A stretch of 64,000 nucleotides of DNA from Gemmata sp051859125 (GTDB taxonomy: Bacteria; Planctomycetota; Planctomycetia; Gemmatales; Gemmataceae), in the NCBI RefSeq assembly GCF_051859125.1, contig NZ_JBHYGG010000112.1, positions 1-64,000 of the forward strand. The letters are read 5' to 3'. Shown here one piece after another: positions 8,752 to 16,791 of the stretch (within the stretch, counting starts at the first letter, position 1; the number at the start of each line of letters is the position of its first letter). A program made the position numbers and the translations under genes. The notes under the pieces were generated by a model. The model worked only from the letters and a program-made list of their open reading frames with translations. It was not told where the DNA came from and ran no database searches.

Positions 8752-9162
8752 TCAGTCGATCGTGAAGTCGAAGGTGTTGGGGGCGCCGCCGACGACCTCG
8801 ACCGTGACCTCGCTCTTACGGTTGTACCGCTCGGGGATGCGTTCGCGGGGCACCGGGCGGTTCGTGGGGTCGGCGGGTGCGCCCGCGGCGGGGCCGACGT
8901 CCGGCGCCGAGATGCGGACGCGGTACGCGCCCGGCACCAGGCCCTGTTCGCGGGCCACCTGGTAGCGGCCGTCGAGGACGACGGCCCCGGCACGCGTGGG
9001 TAACGCCCCGTCGGCGGCGTCGAACTCGATGCTGCCGCGGTCCACGGGCACGCCCTTGAGGGTCACCTGCCCGCTGACGGGCTGCCGGCCCGTCTTGTCG
9101 GCGCACCCGGTGCCGGGCGTCGCGAGCGCCAACAGCAGGAGTAGGCGGGTTACGGTGCGCAT
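8752..9162 (-). CDS. Small secreted lipoprotein, carboxypeptidase-regulatory-like fold
   Basis: The 136 aa protein has a lipoprotein signal (MRTVTRLLLLLALATPGTGC) with lipidation expected at Cys20. The mature part follows the planctomycete pattern VSGQVTLKGVPVDRGSIEF ... GRYQV ... PGAYRVRI, a beta-sandwich like the regulatory domain of carboxypeptidases. Such genes very commonly accompany DUF1559 genes, as here (40 bp gap). It is probably anchored at a membrane and exposed in the periplasmic space. Its precise role is unknown in this group. Confidence 0.8.
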   Translation of the reverse strand: MRTVTRLLLLLALATPGTGCADKTGRQPVSGQVTLKGVPVDRGSIEFDAADGALPTRAGAVVLDGRYQVAREQGLVPGAYRVRISAPDVGPAAGAPADPTNRPVPRERIPERYNRKSEVTVEVVGGAPNTFDFTID

Positions 9163-9202
9163 GTTTCGAGCCCGGGCGTTTTGGATTCGGGGCGGCCGGC
9201 GC

Positions 9203-10126
9203 TCAATAGTCGCCGACGACCTCGCCGCCCTGCGTCGTGCTCAGGGCGCGCCAGGTGGCGATCGTAACGTTGTTGCTCACGAAGCGGACGCCGCCGTCGC
9301 CGAGGCCGACCTGGACGCCGCCCGCGTGCCGGCTCCGCGCGGTCATGACGCCCGACGGGTTGGCGGCGCTGATCGTCGCGCACGGCGGGTTGTCCCCGAA
9401 GGGGTACACGCACACGTCGGACGCGAGGTAGACGTAGTCGGTGCCGCTGTTCGGCGGGTTGTAGGTCGTGAACCCGGCCGCGTCCCCCCACCACGTGAAC
9501 CCGCGGGCGTCCATGTGGCCGCTCGGCTGGCCCTGGACGACCTCCGAGGTCAGGAGGGTCGAACTCAGCCCGTCGGCGACGTCCGGGAGGCGGACGCCGG
9601 GGCCGTCCACGAACGGCGCCCCCGCGTAGGCGACCCCGTTCAGGTTGGCCGTCGGGGAGTGGGGGGCCGACCCGCTCGTCACGTTGTCCAGGCCCGTGTT
9701 GCCGTAGTTCACGACGTAGTTGTGCAGCGTGATGCCCAGGTACACCGCGGCGGCTGGGCGGTCGCTGGGGCACAGGAGTACCGGCACGGTCCGGGTCGTG
9801 ACCGGCAGGTTCCCGCCGTTGCGGTACTCGAGCGTCCCCCAGCCGGTGTACTGGCCGGCGAGGTTGCCCTGCTCCAGGTAGGGGAGGACGAGCGGCACCC
9901 ACGTGCCGTAACAGCAGCCGAACAAGCCGCGGGGCAGCGTGCCCCGGGCGTCGTGGTAGGCGTGCATCGCCAGGGTGAGCTGCTTCAGGTTGTTCTGGCA
10001 CCGCGTGCGCGCGGCCGCCTCGCGCACCTTCTGCACGGCGGGTAGCAGGAGGCCGATCAGGATGGCGATGATGGCGATCACAACCAGTAACTCGATCAGC
10101 GTGAACCCGCGATGGGATCGTGTCAC
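9203..10126 (-). CDS. DUF1559 domain protein with prepilin-type N-terminus
   Basis: The 307 aa protein begins MTRSHRGFTLIELLVVIAII, a type IV prepilin / pseudopilin methylation site (cleavage after Gly8, Phe+1, Glu+5). It is followed by the family motif LLPAVQKVREAAARTRCQNN. The C-terminus has the DUF1559 end signature LGDGGVRFVSNNV. Planctomycetes carry very many of these; they are thought to be exported by a pseudopilin-like route, possibly as surface or pilus-like subunits. A GTG start with GAGGCGG upstream fits. It is 28 bp behind the DUF1501 gene and 40 bp ahead of the lipoprotein gene, inside one operon. Confidence 0.9.
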   Translation of the reverse strand: MTRSHRGFTLIELLVVIAIIAILIGLLLPAVQKVREAAARTRCQNNLKQLTLAMHAYHDARGTLPRGLFGCCYGTWVPLVLPYLEQGNLAGQYTGWGTLEYRNGGNLPVTTRTVPVLLCPSDRPAAAVYLGITLHNYVVNYGNTGLDNVTSGSAPHSPTANLNGVAYAGAPFVDGPGVRLPDVADGLSSTLLTSEVVQGQPSGHMDARGFTWWGDAAGFTTYNPPNSGTDYVYLASDVCVYPFGDNPPCATISAANPSGVMTARSRHAGGVQVGLGDGGVRFVSNNVTIATWRALSTTQGGEVVGDY

Positions 10127-10154
10127 GACGGGCCGCCTCTGAAGGGGGTTGGGG

Positions 10155-11633
10155 TCAGGCCAGGGCCTCGCGGATCACGTCGCCGTACGGCAGCAGCGGG
10201 ACGGGCCGGTTGAGCCGGTCGGGGACCGTGGCCTCCGAGCCGATCCCGAGCAGGTGGTACGCGGTCGCCAGCACGTCCTTGGCCCGCAGCGGCCGCTCGA
10301 CGACGGTCCCGGCGATGCCGTCCGTCTTGCCGACGACCCGGCCCCGCGCCACGCCGCCGCCGGCCATCACGTTGCAGTACGCCAGGCCCCAGTGCCCCCG
10401 GCCGCCGCCGCGGGCGTTCTCCAGCTTCGGGGTGCGGCCCATCTCGTTGAGCACCAGCACGAGCGTGTCGTCGAGCATGCCCCGCACCTCGAGGTCCTCG
10501 ATGAGCGTGGCGAAGGCGTTGTCGAAGCCCGGCAGGAGGTCGGTCCTCATCCGGCCGAAGTGGTCGACGTGCGTGTCCCACGCCGAGTTGAGCTGGCCGA
10601 ACTCGTCCCAGATCACGCTCACGAACCGGCACCCGGCCTCGACGAGCCGGCGGGCCTGCAAGGCGCCCTGGCCGAACAGCGTCATGCCGTAACTCTCGCG
10701 GAGCTTGGCCGGTTCGCGGTCCAGGTCGAGGGCGGTGCGGACCCGCGGCGAGTCGACCAGCGAGAACGCCCGCTGCCGGTTGCGGTCGAACGACGCCGAG
10801 CCGCCGGCCCCGTCGAGCGACACGCGGGCCGTGTCGAGTTGCTGGAGCAGCGAGCGGCGCCGGTTCAGCCGGTCGAGCGTCACGTCCGCGGTCAGGTCGG
10901 CCTCGGGGGCGAGTTCGAACCGGCTCCCCGGCGTGACGCCGAGGTACGGGTCGGCGACCTGCTCGTCCGGCCCGTTGGTGAAGCGGGTCACGGTCCGCGT
11001 CGCCGTGCCGCGGAAGTTGGCCCACAGCGGGTCGAACGCCCCGCCGAGGTACGCGGCGTGCGGCCGCGCGTACAGGGCCGCGGGTCTTTGTGTGCTGAGC
11101 GTGAACGGGAGGACCAGGTTGTCCGGGATCGCGCCGGGCGGCTTCGCCCCCGTGCGCTGCTGGTTGAAGTAGGCCGCCACCGAGCCGACGAACGGCCAGT
11201 GCTCCGGGTGCCGCTGCGTCTCCTCGATCGGGATCGACCCCTTGGGCAGCCCCGTCGTGGCGTACTGCATCCCGTGGAAGTTTTCGGTGTGCGTCAGCGA
11301 CCGCAGGACGGTGCACCGGTCCATGATCCGGGCGACCCGCGGCAGCCCCTCACTCACCCGGAGGCCGGGCACGCGGGTGGGGATCGACTTCAGCTCGCCG
11401 CGCACCTCGGCCGGGGCGTCGGGCTTCGGGTCGAACGTTTCCAACTGGCTCGGGCCGCCGAACGGGTACAGGAGGATGACGTTCTTCGCCCGCCCGGAGC
11501 CGCGCTCGGTGGACGCCGACGCCGCCCCTCCCGGCGGCCCGAGCGACAGCGCGCCCAGCCCGCCCGCCGTGAGGAAGTCGCGACGCGTGACCCCGTCGCA
11601 CGCCCGCCTGGGGGAACCGAGGATCCGGAGCAT
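10155..11633 (-). CDS. DUF1501 protein, Tat-exported
   Basis: About 492 aa from the ATG at 11633 (AGAGGC lies upstream; an in-frame start six codons earlier is possible). A twin-arginine signal TRRDFLTAGGLGALSLG is followed by the DUF1501 pattern: NVILLYPFGGPSQLETFDPKPDAP, SLTHTENFHGMQYA, FGQGALQARRLVEAGCRFV, AWDTHVDHF and LNEMGRTPK...GRGHWG. The fold is that of the alkaline-phosphatase/sulfatase superfamily. In planctomycetes these proteins are exported and often paired with DUF1553/DUF1549 cytochrome-like proteins; here the partner is instead a catabolic operon. It is the first gene of the operon, 30 bp from a FadR-type palindrome. Confidence 0.88.
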   Translation of the reverse strand: MLRILGSPRRACDGVTRRDFLTAGGLGALSLGPPGGAASASTERGSGRAKNVILLYPFGGPSQLETFDPKPDAPAEVRGELKSIPTRVPGLRVSEGLPRVARIMDRCTVLRSLTHTENFHGMQYATTGLPKGSIPIEETQRHPEHWPFVGSVAAYFNQQRTGAKPPGAIPDNLVLPFTLSTQRPAALYARPHAAYLGGAFDPLWANFRGTATRTVTRFTNGPDEQVADPYLGVTPGSRFELAPEADLTADVTLDRLNRRRSLLQQLDTARVSLDGAGGSASFDRNRQRAFSLVDSPRVRTALDLDREPAKLRESYGMTLFGQGALQARRLVEAGCRFVSVIWDEFGQLNSAWDTHVDHFGRMRTDLLPGFDNAFATLIEDLEVRGMLDDTLVLVLNEMGRTPKLENARGGGRGHWGLAYCNVMAGGGVARGRVVGKTDGIAGTVVERPLRAKDVLATAYHLLGIGSEATVPDRLNRPVPLLPYGDVIREALA

Positions 11634-11662
11634 GGCGGGCGCCTCTGGCACGGTGTCGCAAT

Positions 11663-11675
11663 CTGGTACTACCAG
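11663..11675. promoter_or_regulatory. FadR/GntR-type operator between the catabolic operon and its regulator
   Basis: CTGGTACTACCAG is a perfect palindrome (CTGGTA, C, TACCAG) and contains TGGT-N3-ACCA, the form bound by FadR-subfamily GntR regulators. It lies 30 bp upstream of the DUF1501 start and 129 bp upstream of the divergent regulator. Control of both directions is inferred. Confidence 0.6.
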
Positions 11676-11803
11676 TTTAAAGGCGGCGCGGCGGGGCGGT
11701 CAAGCAAAACTTTCGCGCGGCGAGGGGCCGGCCGCCCGCCCGCGCGACGGCGGCCCCGGCGGGGGCTATAATTCCCGGCGGCACGCACGCGGGAGGGGCC
11801 GGG

Positions 11804-12562
11804 GTGAAGCGACGCGATTCGGCGGGGGCGGACGACCAAGTGACGCGCGTCACCCGCGACCTGGAGAGCGCCATCCTGACCGGGCAGTTCCGGCCGGGGG
11901 AGCGGCTCCCGTCGGAGCGGGCCCTCTGCGAGCAGAAGGGGGTCAGCCGGCGCGTCGTGCGGGAGGCGTTCGGCCGGCTGGAGGGGCTGGGGATGATCGA
12001 GAGCCGGGACCGGTCCCGGTCGTGCGTCACGCGGCCGAGCGGCAAGGACGTGGTGGTCGGCTTCCAGCGGCTCATGAGCAACGGCCTGGTCACCCTGCTC
12101 CACCTGAACGAGATCCGCCTGCCGCTGGAGACGGCGATCGCCCGGGCGGCCGCCCGGCACCGCACGGCCGAGCACGTCCGCCGCATGGAGGGCGCCCAGG
12201 CCGTGCTGGGGGAGGGCCACGCCGACCTCGAGGCCTGTGCCCGGGCCGACCTGGAGTTCCACGTCGCCCTGGCCGAGGCCAGCGGCAACCCGCTCTACCC
12301 GCTGCTGCTGGAGCCGGTCCACAACCTGCTCCTCGAGAACCACCGGCAGACCCTCGGCGCGGACCCCGGGGCGCGGCAGACCCAGGCCGAGCACGAGCGC
12401 ATCCTCCGGGCGGTCCGGGCCGGCAAGCCGGCCCTGGCGGCGGCCGCGATGAACGAGCACCTGCGGAAGGTGCTGCGGGTCGTCAAGGACCTCCCGCCGG
12501 AGGGGCCCGCCCCGCGGGCGGACGGGCGCCACGGTCGCGACGAATTGGACGCGCGGGGGTGA
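11804..12562 (+). CDS. FadR-subfamily GntR transcriptional regulator
   Basis: The 252 aa protein has an N-terminal winged helix (residues 10-75: AILTGQFRPGERLPSERALCEQKGVSRRVVREAFGRLEGLGMIES). The C-terminal FCD ligand domain contains RADLEFHVALAEASGNPLYPLL and QAEHERILRAVRAGKPALA; its Asp and His residues usually bind a metal with a carboxylate ligand. The start is GTG with GGAGGGG upstream. It is divergent from the six-gene operon and faces the palindrome at 11663-11675. By analogy with the family (UxuR, ExuR, DgoR, LldR) it should be released by a sugar acid or other carboxylate that is a substrate of the operon. The C-terminal 20 residues are an unusual charged tail. Confidence 0.88.
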   Translation: MKRRDSAGADDQVTRVTRDLESAILTGQFRPGERLPSERALCEQKGVSRRVVREAFGRLEGLGMIESRDRSRSCVTRPSGKDVVVGFQRLMSNGLVTLLHLNEIRLPLETAIARAAARHRTAEHVRRMEGAQAVLGEGHADLEACARADLEFHVALAEASGNPLYPLLLEPVHNLLLENHRQTLGADPGARQTQAEHERILRAVRAGKPALAAAAMNEHLRKVLRVVKDLPPEGPAPRADGRHGRDELDARG

Positions 12563-12684
12563 TCGGGGCGGCCGGCCGCTCCCCGGGCGCGACCAGTCCG
12601 GGTCGACGGTCGGGTCGCTCGTGTCGAACGCCCTCGCGACGCGGGACCGGCGCGGGGGGTGGAGGCGGCCCGTTGGTCGGTCCC

Positions 12685-13476
12685 TCAGCCGTTGCGCCGG
12701 AACTCTTCCAGGTCGCGCAGCAGCGAGGCGAGGAACGCCCGCGCCTGCTCCCAGTCCAGGTCCGCGGCCGCCGGGTGGCCCGTCTTGTCCCGGAACAGCC
12801 GGAGCATCCTCTCGGTGAGCTGGTTCCGGCTCTGGTACTCCATCTCCAGGAACCGCCTCAGGAACTCCCGCAGCACGTCCCCGTCCCCCCGCGTGAGGGC
12901 CGCCAGTTGGGCGGGCGTGAACGCGTAGTCCGGCGTGGCGTGCGCGGTCAGTTCGTCGATCGGCTCGGGGGCGGACGGGTCGGCCCGCTCCCGGACCACG
13001 ATGGTGCCCGCGGCCACGTCGCCGAGCCGCTGCCGCTTCTCCGTCAGGAGGACCAGGACCGCGCCGAGCAGGTAGCCGACCGGGAGGAAGTCGGCGGCGG
13101 CCAGCAGGTTCCGGACGCAGACGGCCTGGAAGTCGACCGGGGCGCCGTTGGCCCGGACGACGCGGATGCCGGCGGCCCGCTTGCCCGGCGTCTGCCCGTT
13201 GCCGCGCAGCTCGAAGACGACGCCGTAGGCCAGCCACACCGCGTACACGAGGGCCACCACCGCGGCAAGCACGGCCCCGGCCAGGTCCTTGAACACCGAC
13301 TCCAGCCCCAGCAGCCCGAGGGCCACGAACCCGACGAGGGCCAGGCCCGCCGTGACGAGCACCTTCCACAGCGAGTCGACCAGTTGCGCCAGGAACCGCG
13401 ACCCCAGCCCGGCCAGTTCCATGTCGAGGCCGACCTGCTCCGGCGTCTCGATCCGCGTTTCGTCGGTCCACTTCAT
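12685..13476 (-). CDS. RDD family membrane protein
   Basis: The 263 aa protein contains an RDD-type region: GSRFLAQLVDSL (Arg and Asp of the first helix), two to three further hydrophobic helices, GQTPGKRAAGIRVVRANG before the next helix, and QRLGDVAAGTIVV. A soluble C-terminal part of about 90 residues follows (FTPAQLAALTRGDGDVLREFLRRF). RDD proteins of this type sit next to SpoIIM and the MoxR/DUF58 cluster in many phyla, as here. The molecular function is unproven; ion transport and membrane-stress roles have been proposed. It is divergent from the SpoIIM gene, with starts 17 bp apart, so the two probably share a promoter region. Confidence 0.85.
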   Translation of the reverse strand: MKWTDETRIETPEQVGLDMELAGLGSRFLAQLVDSLWKVLVTAGLALVGFVALGLLGLESVFKDLAGAVLAAVVALVYAVWLAYGVVFELRGNGQTPGKRAAGIRVVRANGAPVDFQAVCVRNLLAAADFLPVGYLLGAVLVLLTEKRQRLGDVAAGTIVVRERADPSAPEPIDELTAHATPDYAFTPAQLAALTRGDGDVLREFLRRFLEMEYQSRNQLTERMLRLFRDKTGHPAAADLDWEQARAFLASLLRDLEEFRRNG

Positions 13477-13493
13477 CCCGGTCCCCCCGCGGC

Positions 13494-14543
13494 GTGATAG
13501 AATTTCCCGACCCCGGCCCCCTGCCCCCGACCCCGGAGCCGACCATCGACCGCGACCGCCGCAGCCGCTGGGACGAACTCGCCGCGCTGCTCGACGCCGC
13601 CGACCGGCGCGGGCTCCGCGCCCTCAGCGTGGACCAGGTGAAGCGCCTGTGCAAGCTCTACCGGCAGGTGACGATCGACCTGTCGCAGGCCCGCGCCGGG
13701 GGCGGGGACGCGACCACGGTGCACCACCTGAACGCGCTGGCGGTGCGGGCGCACGGCCGCGTCTACTCGGGCCGCCGCCCGGCCCTTCGGGCGCCGCTCC
13801 GGTTCGCGGCCTCCGGGTTCGCCCGGGTGCTGCGCCGCAACCTGACCGCGGTGGCCGCCGCGGCGCTCGTGTTCGTGCTCGCGACCGCGGCCTCGGGGCT
13901 GGCGGTGGTGCGGGACCCCGAGCTGGCGTACTCGCTGTTCGACGAGGACGCCGTCGAGTACGAGAACCTGCGGCTGGAGAAGCAGCAGGGGGAGTACCGG
14001 GGGAACTTCACGTTCGACGTCTCGGCCAGCCCCCTCGTGGCCGCCCAGATCATCGGCAACAACGTCAAGGTCGCGGTGCTCGGGTTCGCCCTCGGGGCCG
14101 CCGGGTGCGTGCTCGGGCTGCTGCTCCTGGTCTACAACGGGCGGATGCTCGGGACGCTCTCCGGCCTCGTCTGGAACGGCGGCTACTTCGTCGACTTCTA
14201 CTCGCTGGTCCTCGCCCACGGGGTGCTGGAACTGTCCGCGATCTGCATCGCGACGGCGGGCGGGCTGCGGCTCGGGTGGGCGCTGCTCGCCCCGGGCCGG
14301 CTCGCCCGGGGCGACGCCTACCGGGCCGCCGCCGGCGACGCGTTCGGGCTGCTCGCCGGGGCGGTGCTGCTGCTCGTCGCGGCGGGGCTCATCGAGGCGT
14401 TCGTGACCCCCCACTTCGGCGCGGCGACCCGCTGGTCGGTGGCCGCGGGCAGCGGCGCCCTGCTCGCCCTGTACGCCGCCCTCGCCGGCCGGGGCGGGGC
14501 CGCGCCCGCTCAGAGCAGCCCGCCGAACATGACCCCCAGGTAG
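13494..14543 (+). CDS. Stage II sporulation protein M-like (SpoIIM) membrane protein
   Basis: The 349 aa protein has a cytoplasmic N-terminal segment (SRWDELAALLDAADRRG, LCKLYRQVTIDLSQAR) and then the SpoIIM membrane domain with about six helices. The family motif FTFDVSASPLVAAQIIGNNVKVAVLGFALG is at about residues 165-195 and LAHGVLELSAICIATAGGL at about 240. It is not a sporulation gene in this phylum; the family occurs with RDD, MoxR and DUF58 genes. The GTG start is uncertain because the next good start lies far downstream. The 3' end overlaps the convergent DUF58 gene by 34 bp. Confidence 0.85.
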   Translation: MIEFPDPGPLPPTPEPTIDRDRRSRWDELAALLDAADRRGLRALSVDQVKRLCKLYRQVTIDLSQARAGGGDATTVHHLNALAVRAHGRVYSGRRPALRAPLRFAASGFARVLRRNLTAVAAAALVFVLATAASGLAVVRDPELAYSLFDEDAVEYENLRLEKQQGEYRGNFTFDVSASPLVAAQIIGNNVKVAVLGFALGAAGCVLGLLLLVYNGRMLGTLSGLVWNGGYFVDFYSLVLAHGVLELSAICIATAGGLRLGWALLAPGRLARGDAYRAAAGDAFGLLAGAVLLLVAAGLIEAFVTPHFGAATRWSVAAGSGALLALYAALAGRGGAAPAQSSPPNMTPR

Positions 14544-15826
14544 CCGTTGATCACCGGCGGGGTGATCGCGCCCGGCTCCGCGTCGACGACGACCCCCCCG
14601 GCGCGGCGGATCCGCTCCAGCACCTCGCGCCGGTCCCGCAGCAGGTCCACCGCCGCGGCCTTGCGGAACGCGGCGAGTTCGGTCGCCGGGACCGCCCGCG
14701 CGGCCGCCTCCAGGAAGGCGTCCTTGAGGGCCGCGAAGAGGACCACGTGCCGGCGGGCCGCGAGCCCCACGTGGGCCACCATCGCCGCCCCCGTCGTCGC
14801 GTCCACGAAGTCGGTCAGCACCACCAGGAGCGAGCGCTTCGGGTACCGGGACGCGAGGAACCTCAGGCACCGGCCGTGGTCCGACTCGGTGAGGTCGGCC
14901 CGGAGGTCGAACAGGGCGTCGGCGATGAGCTTGCCCTGGGCGGCGGTCCCCCGCGGGACCAGCCACGAGTGGACCCGCCCGGAGAAGGTGCAGAGCCCGA
15001 CCCGGTCGCCGCGGGCGAGGGCCACGTGCGCCAGCAGCAGGGCCGCGTCCACCGCGTGGTCGAGCTTCGACGCCCCGCCCTCGACCGCGGTCATCAGCCG
15101 CCCGCAGTCGACCAGGAGCAGGACGGTCTGGTTCCGCTCGGCCTCGCGGTTCCGCACGATCAGGAGCCCCCGCCGGGCGGTGGCCATCCAGTCGAGCTGG
15201 CGGACGTCGTCGCCGGGGGCGTACTCCCGGAGCGACTCGAAGTCGGTCGAGCCGCCCCGGGCCCGCACGCGGCGGACGCCCATCGCGGCCAGCCGGTCGG
15301 ACCGCGCCAGCAGGTGGTACCGCTCGAGCGCGGCGAGGCTCGGGTACACGCGGAGCTCGCCCCCGGCGGGGACCTCCCGCCCGCGCTCCCACAGGCCCAG
15401 CACCGAGTGGTAGCGGAGGGAGATCGGCCCCCACTCGAACCGCCCCCGCGCCGCCGGCACGGCGGCGTACTCCCAGACGGCCTCGCCCCGCGCCGCGACC
15501 GGCCCGCCGTGCTCGGCGTCGCCGCCGCTCAGCCCCTCCGGCGCGCCGTCGCGCACGCGGACCCGGAGCCGGACCCGGGACGCGTTCCGCACCCGGAGCG
15601 CGACCCGGTGCTCCTCCCGCGCGGCCACCCGCCCCGGCACCTCCCGCGAGGCCCCGAGGGCGGACGGCCGCGGGGTGACGACCAGGTCCGCGGCGGCGGC
15701 GAGCGCGAGCGCGAGGTTCGCGCAGAGCAGCACGGGCCAGGCGCCGGGGAGCACCAGCACCGCCAGCGAGCCGGCGGCGAGGGCCCCGGCCGCCGCCACC
15801 AGCCGCCGGGAAGGGACCGCGGTCAT
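14510..15826 (-). CDS. DUF58 domain protein (vWA-like, MoxR partner)
   Basis: This is a 438 aa protein with an N-terminal pair of membrane helices (residues 5-45), a beta-rich middle, and the DUF58 core. The core signature is GVRRVRARGGSTDFESLREYAPGDDVRQLDWMATAR at about 210-245. It is followed by a vWA-like domain in which LLLVDCGRLM carries the metal site region. The family works with MoxR AAA ATPases, possibly in metal insertion or complex maturation. Its ATG overlaps the moxR stop (ATGA), and it is the last gene of the five-gene operon that starts at 19446. Confidence 0.88.
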   Translation of the reverse strand: MTAVPSRRLVAAAGALAAGSLAVLVLPGAWPVLLCANLALALAAAADLVVTPRPSALGASREVPGRVAAREEHRVALRVRNASRVRLRVRVRDGAPEGLSGGDAEHGGPVAARGEAVWEYAAVPAARGRFEWGPISLRYHSVLGLWERGREVPAGGELRVYPSLAALERYHLLARSDRLAAMGVRRVRARGGSTDFESLREYAPGDDVRQLDWMATARRGLLIVRNREAERNQTVLLLVDCGRLMTAVEGGASKLDHAVDAALLLAHVALARGDRVGLCTFSGRVHSWLVPRGTAAQGKLIADALFDLRADLTESDHGRCLRFLASRYPKRSLLVVLTDFVDATTGAAMVAHVGLAARRHVVLFAALKDAFLEAAARAVPATELAAFRKAAAVDLLRDRREVLERIRRAGGVVVDAEPGAITPPVINGYLGVMFGGLL

Positions 15827-16791
15827 CGGGGGATCTCCACCCGGGCGAGGATCTCGTCGAGCACGTCGTCCGGCGTGAACCCGTCCACCTCGGCCCCGGG
15901 CTTCAGGATCAGCCGGTGCCGCAGGACGGGCTTGGCGACCGCCTTGATGTCGTCGGGCAGGACGTGCGGCCGGCCGTGCAGGGCGGCCCGGGTCTTGGCG
16001 GCGGCCAGCGCCATCAGCCCCGAGCGGGGGCTCGCGCCGCACTCCACCTTGAGGTTCTGCCGCGTCGCCCGCACGACCCGCGCGATGTACCCGAGCAGCT
16101 CGTCGCGGATGGTGCGGCCGCGGATCTCCCGCTGCGCGTCGAGCAGCTCCGCCTCCCCGCCGACCCGCTCGAGCCCGAACCGCTCCAGGTCCTCGACCCG
16201 CGCCCCCTGCTGGTGGACCCGGAGGATCTCGACCTCCTCGGCCTCGGCGGGGTACGCGGCCAGCACCTTCATCATGAACCGGTCGAGCTGGGCCTCGGGC
16301 AGCGGGTACGTCCCCTCCTGCTCGATCGGGTTCTGGGTGGCGAACACCGTGAACACCGCGGGGAGCGGGTGCGTGACGCCGTCGGCCGTGACCTGCCGCT
16401 CCTGCATGGCCTCCAGCAGCGCGGCCTGGGTCTTCGGCGGGGCCCGGTTGATCTCGTCGGTGAGGAGGAACTGCGAGAACACCGGCCCGCGGCGGAACCG
16501 GAACGACTGGTCGCGGGGGTCGAACACGCTCGTCCCGGTGACGTCGGCGGGCATGAGGTCCGGGGTGAACTGGATCCGCTTGAACTCGCAGGCGAACAGC
16601 CGGGCGACGACCCGCACCAGGAGCGTCTTCGCGGTGCCGGGCGCGCCCTCGATCAGGACGTGGCCGCCCGCGAACAGCGAGACGAGGACCTGCTCGACGA
16701 GCTCGTCGTGCCCGACGATCACCTTGGCGATCTCCCGCCGGGCGGCCGCGTACAGGCTAGCGAGGCCGGGGGCGGGACTGGAAGCATTCAT
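15823..16791 (-). CDS. MoxR family AAA+ ATPase
   Basis: The 322 aa protein has Walker A GAPGTAKT, Walker B LLTDEINRAP and sensor 1 FATQNPIEQEGTYPLPEAQLDRFMM, all standard for MoxR-type AAA ATPases. The C-terminal lid carries the sensor 2 region GASPRSGLMALAAAKTRAALHGR. It is a cytoplasmic chaperone-like ATPase that usually acts on vWA proteins; the DUF58 partner is coded directly downstream with a 4 bp overlap. The start overlaps the upstream DUF4350 gene by 35 bp. This points to tight translational coupling of the whole unit. Confidence 0.92.
   Translation of the reverse strand: MNASSPAPGLASLYAAARREIAKVIVGHDELVEQVLVSLFAGGHVLIEGAPGTAKTLLVRVVARLFACEFKRIQFTPDLMPADVTGTSVFDPRDQSFRFRRGPVFSQFLLTDEINRAPPKTQAALLEAMQERQVTADGVTHPLPAVFTVFATQNPIEQEGTYPLPEAQLDRFMMKVLAAYPAEAEEVEILRVHQQGARVEDLERFGLERVGGEAELLDAQREIRGRTIRDELLGYIARVVRATRQNLKVECGASPRSGLMALAAAKTRAALHGRPHVLPDDIKAVAKPVLRHRLILKPGAEVDGFTPDDVLDEILARVEIPR

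Noticed and set aside
5958..8993. A single 1011-codon minus-strand frame covering MlrC and the enolase region
   Set aside because: Only the last 504 codons encode MlrC. The upstream part is an off-frame reading of the enolase gene, whose true frame is 7469-8701.
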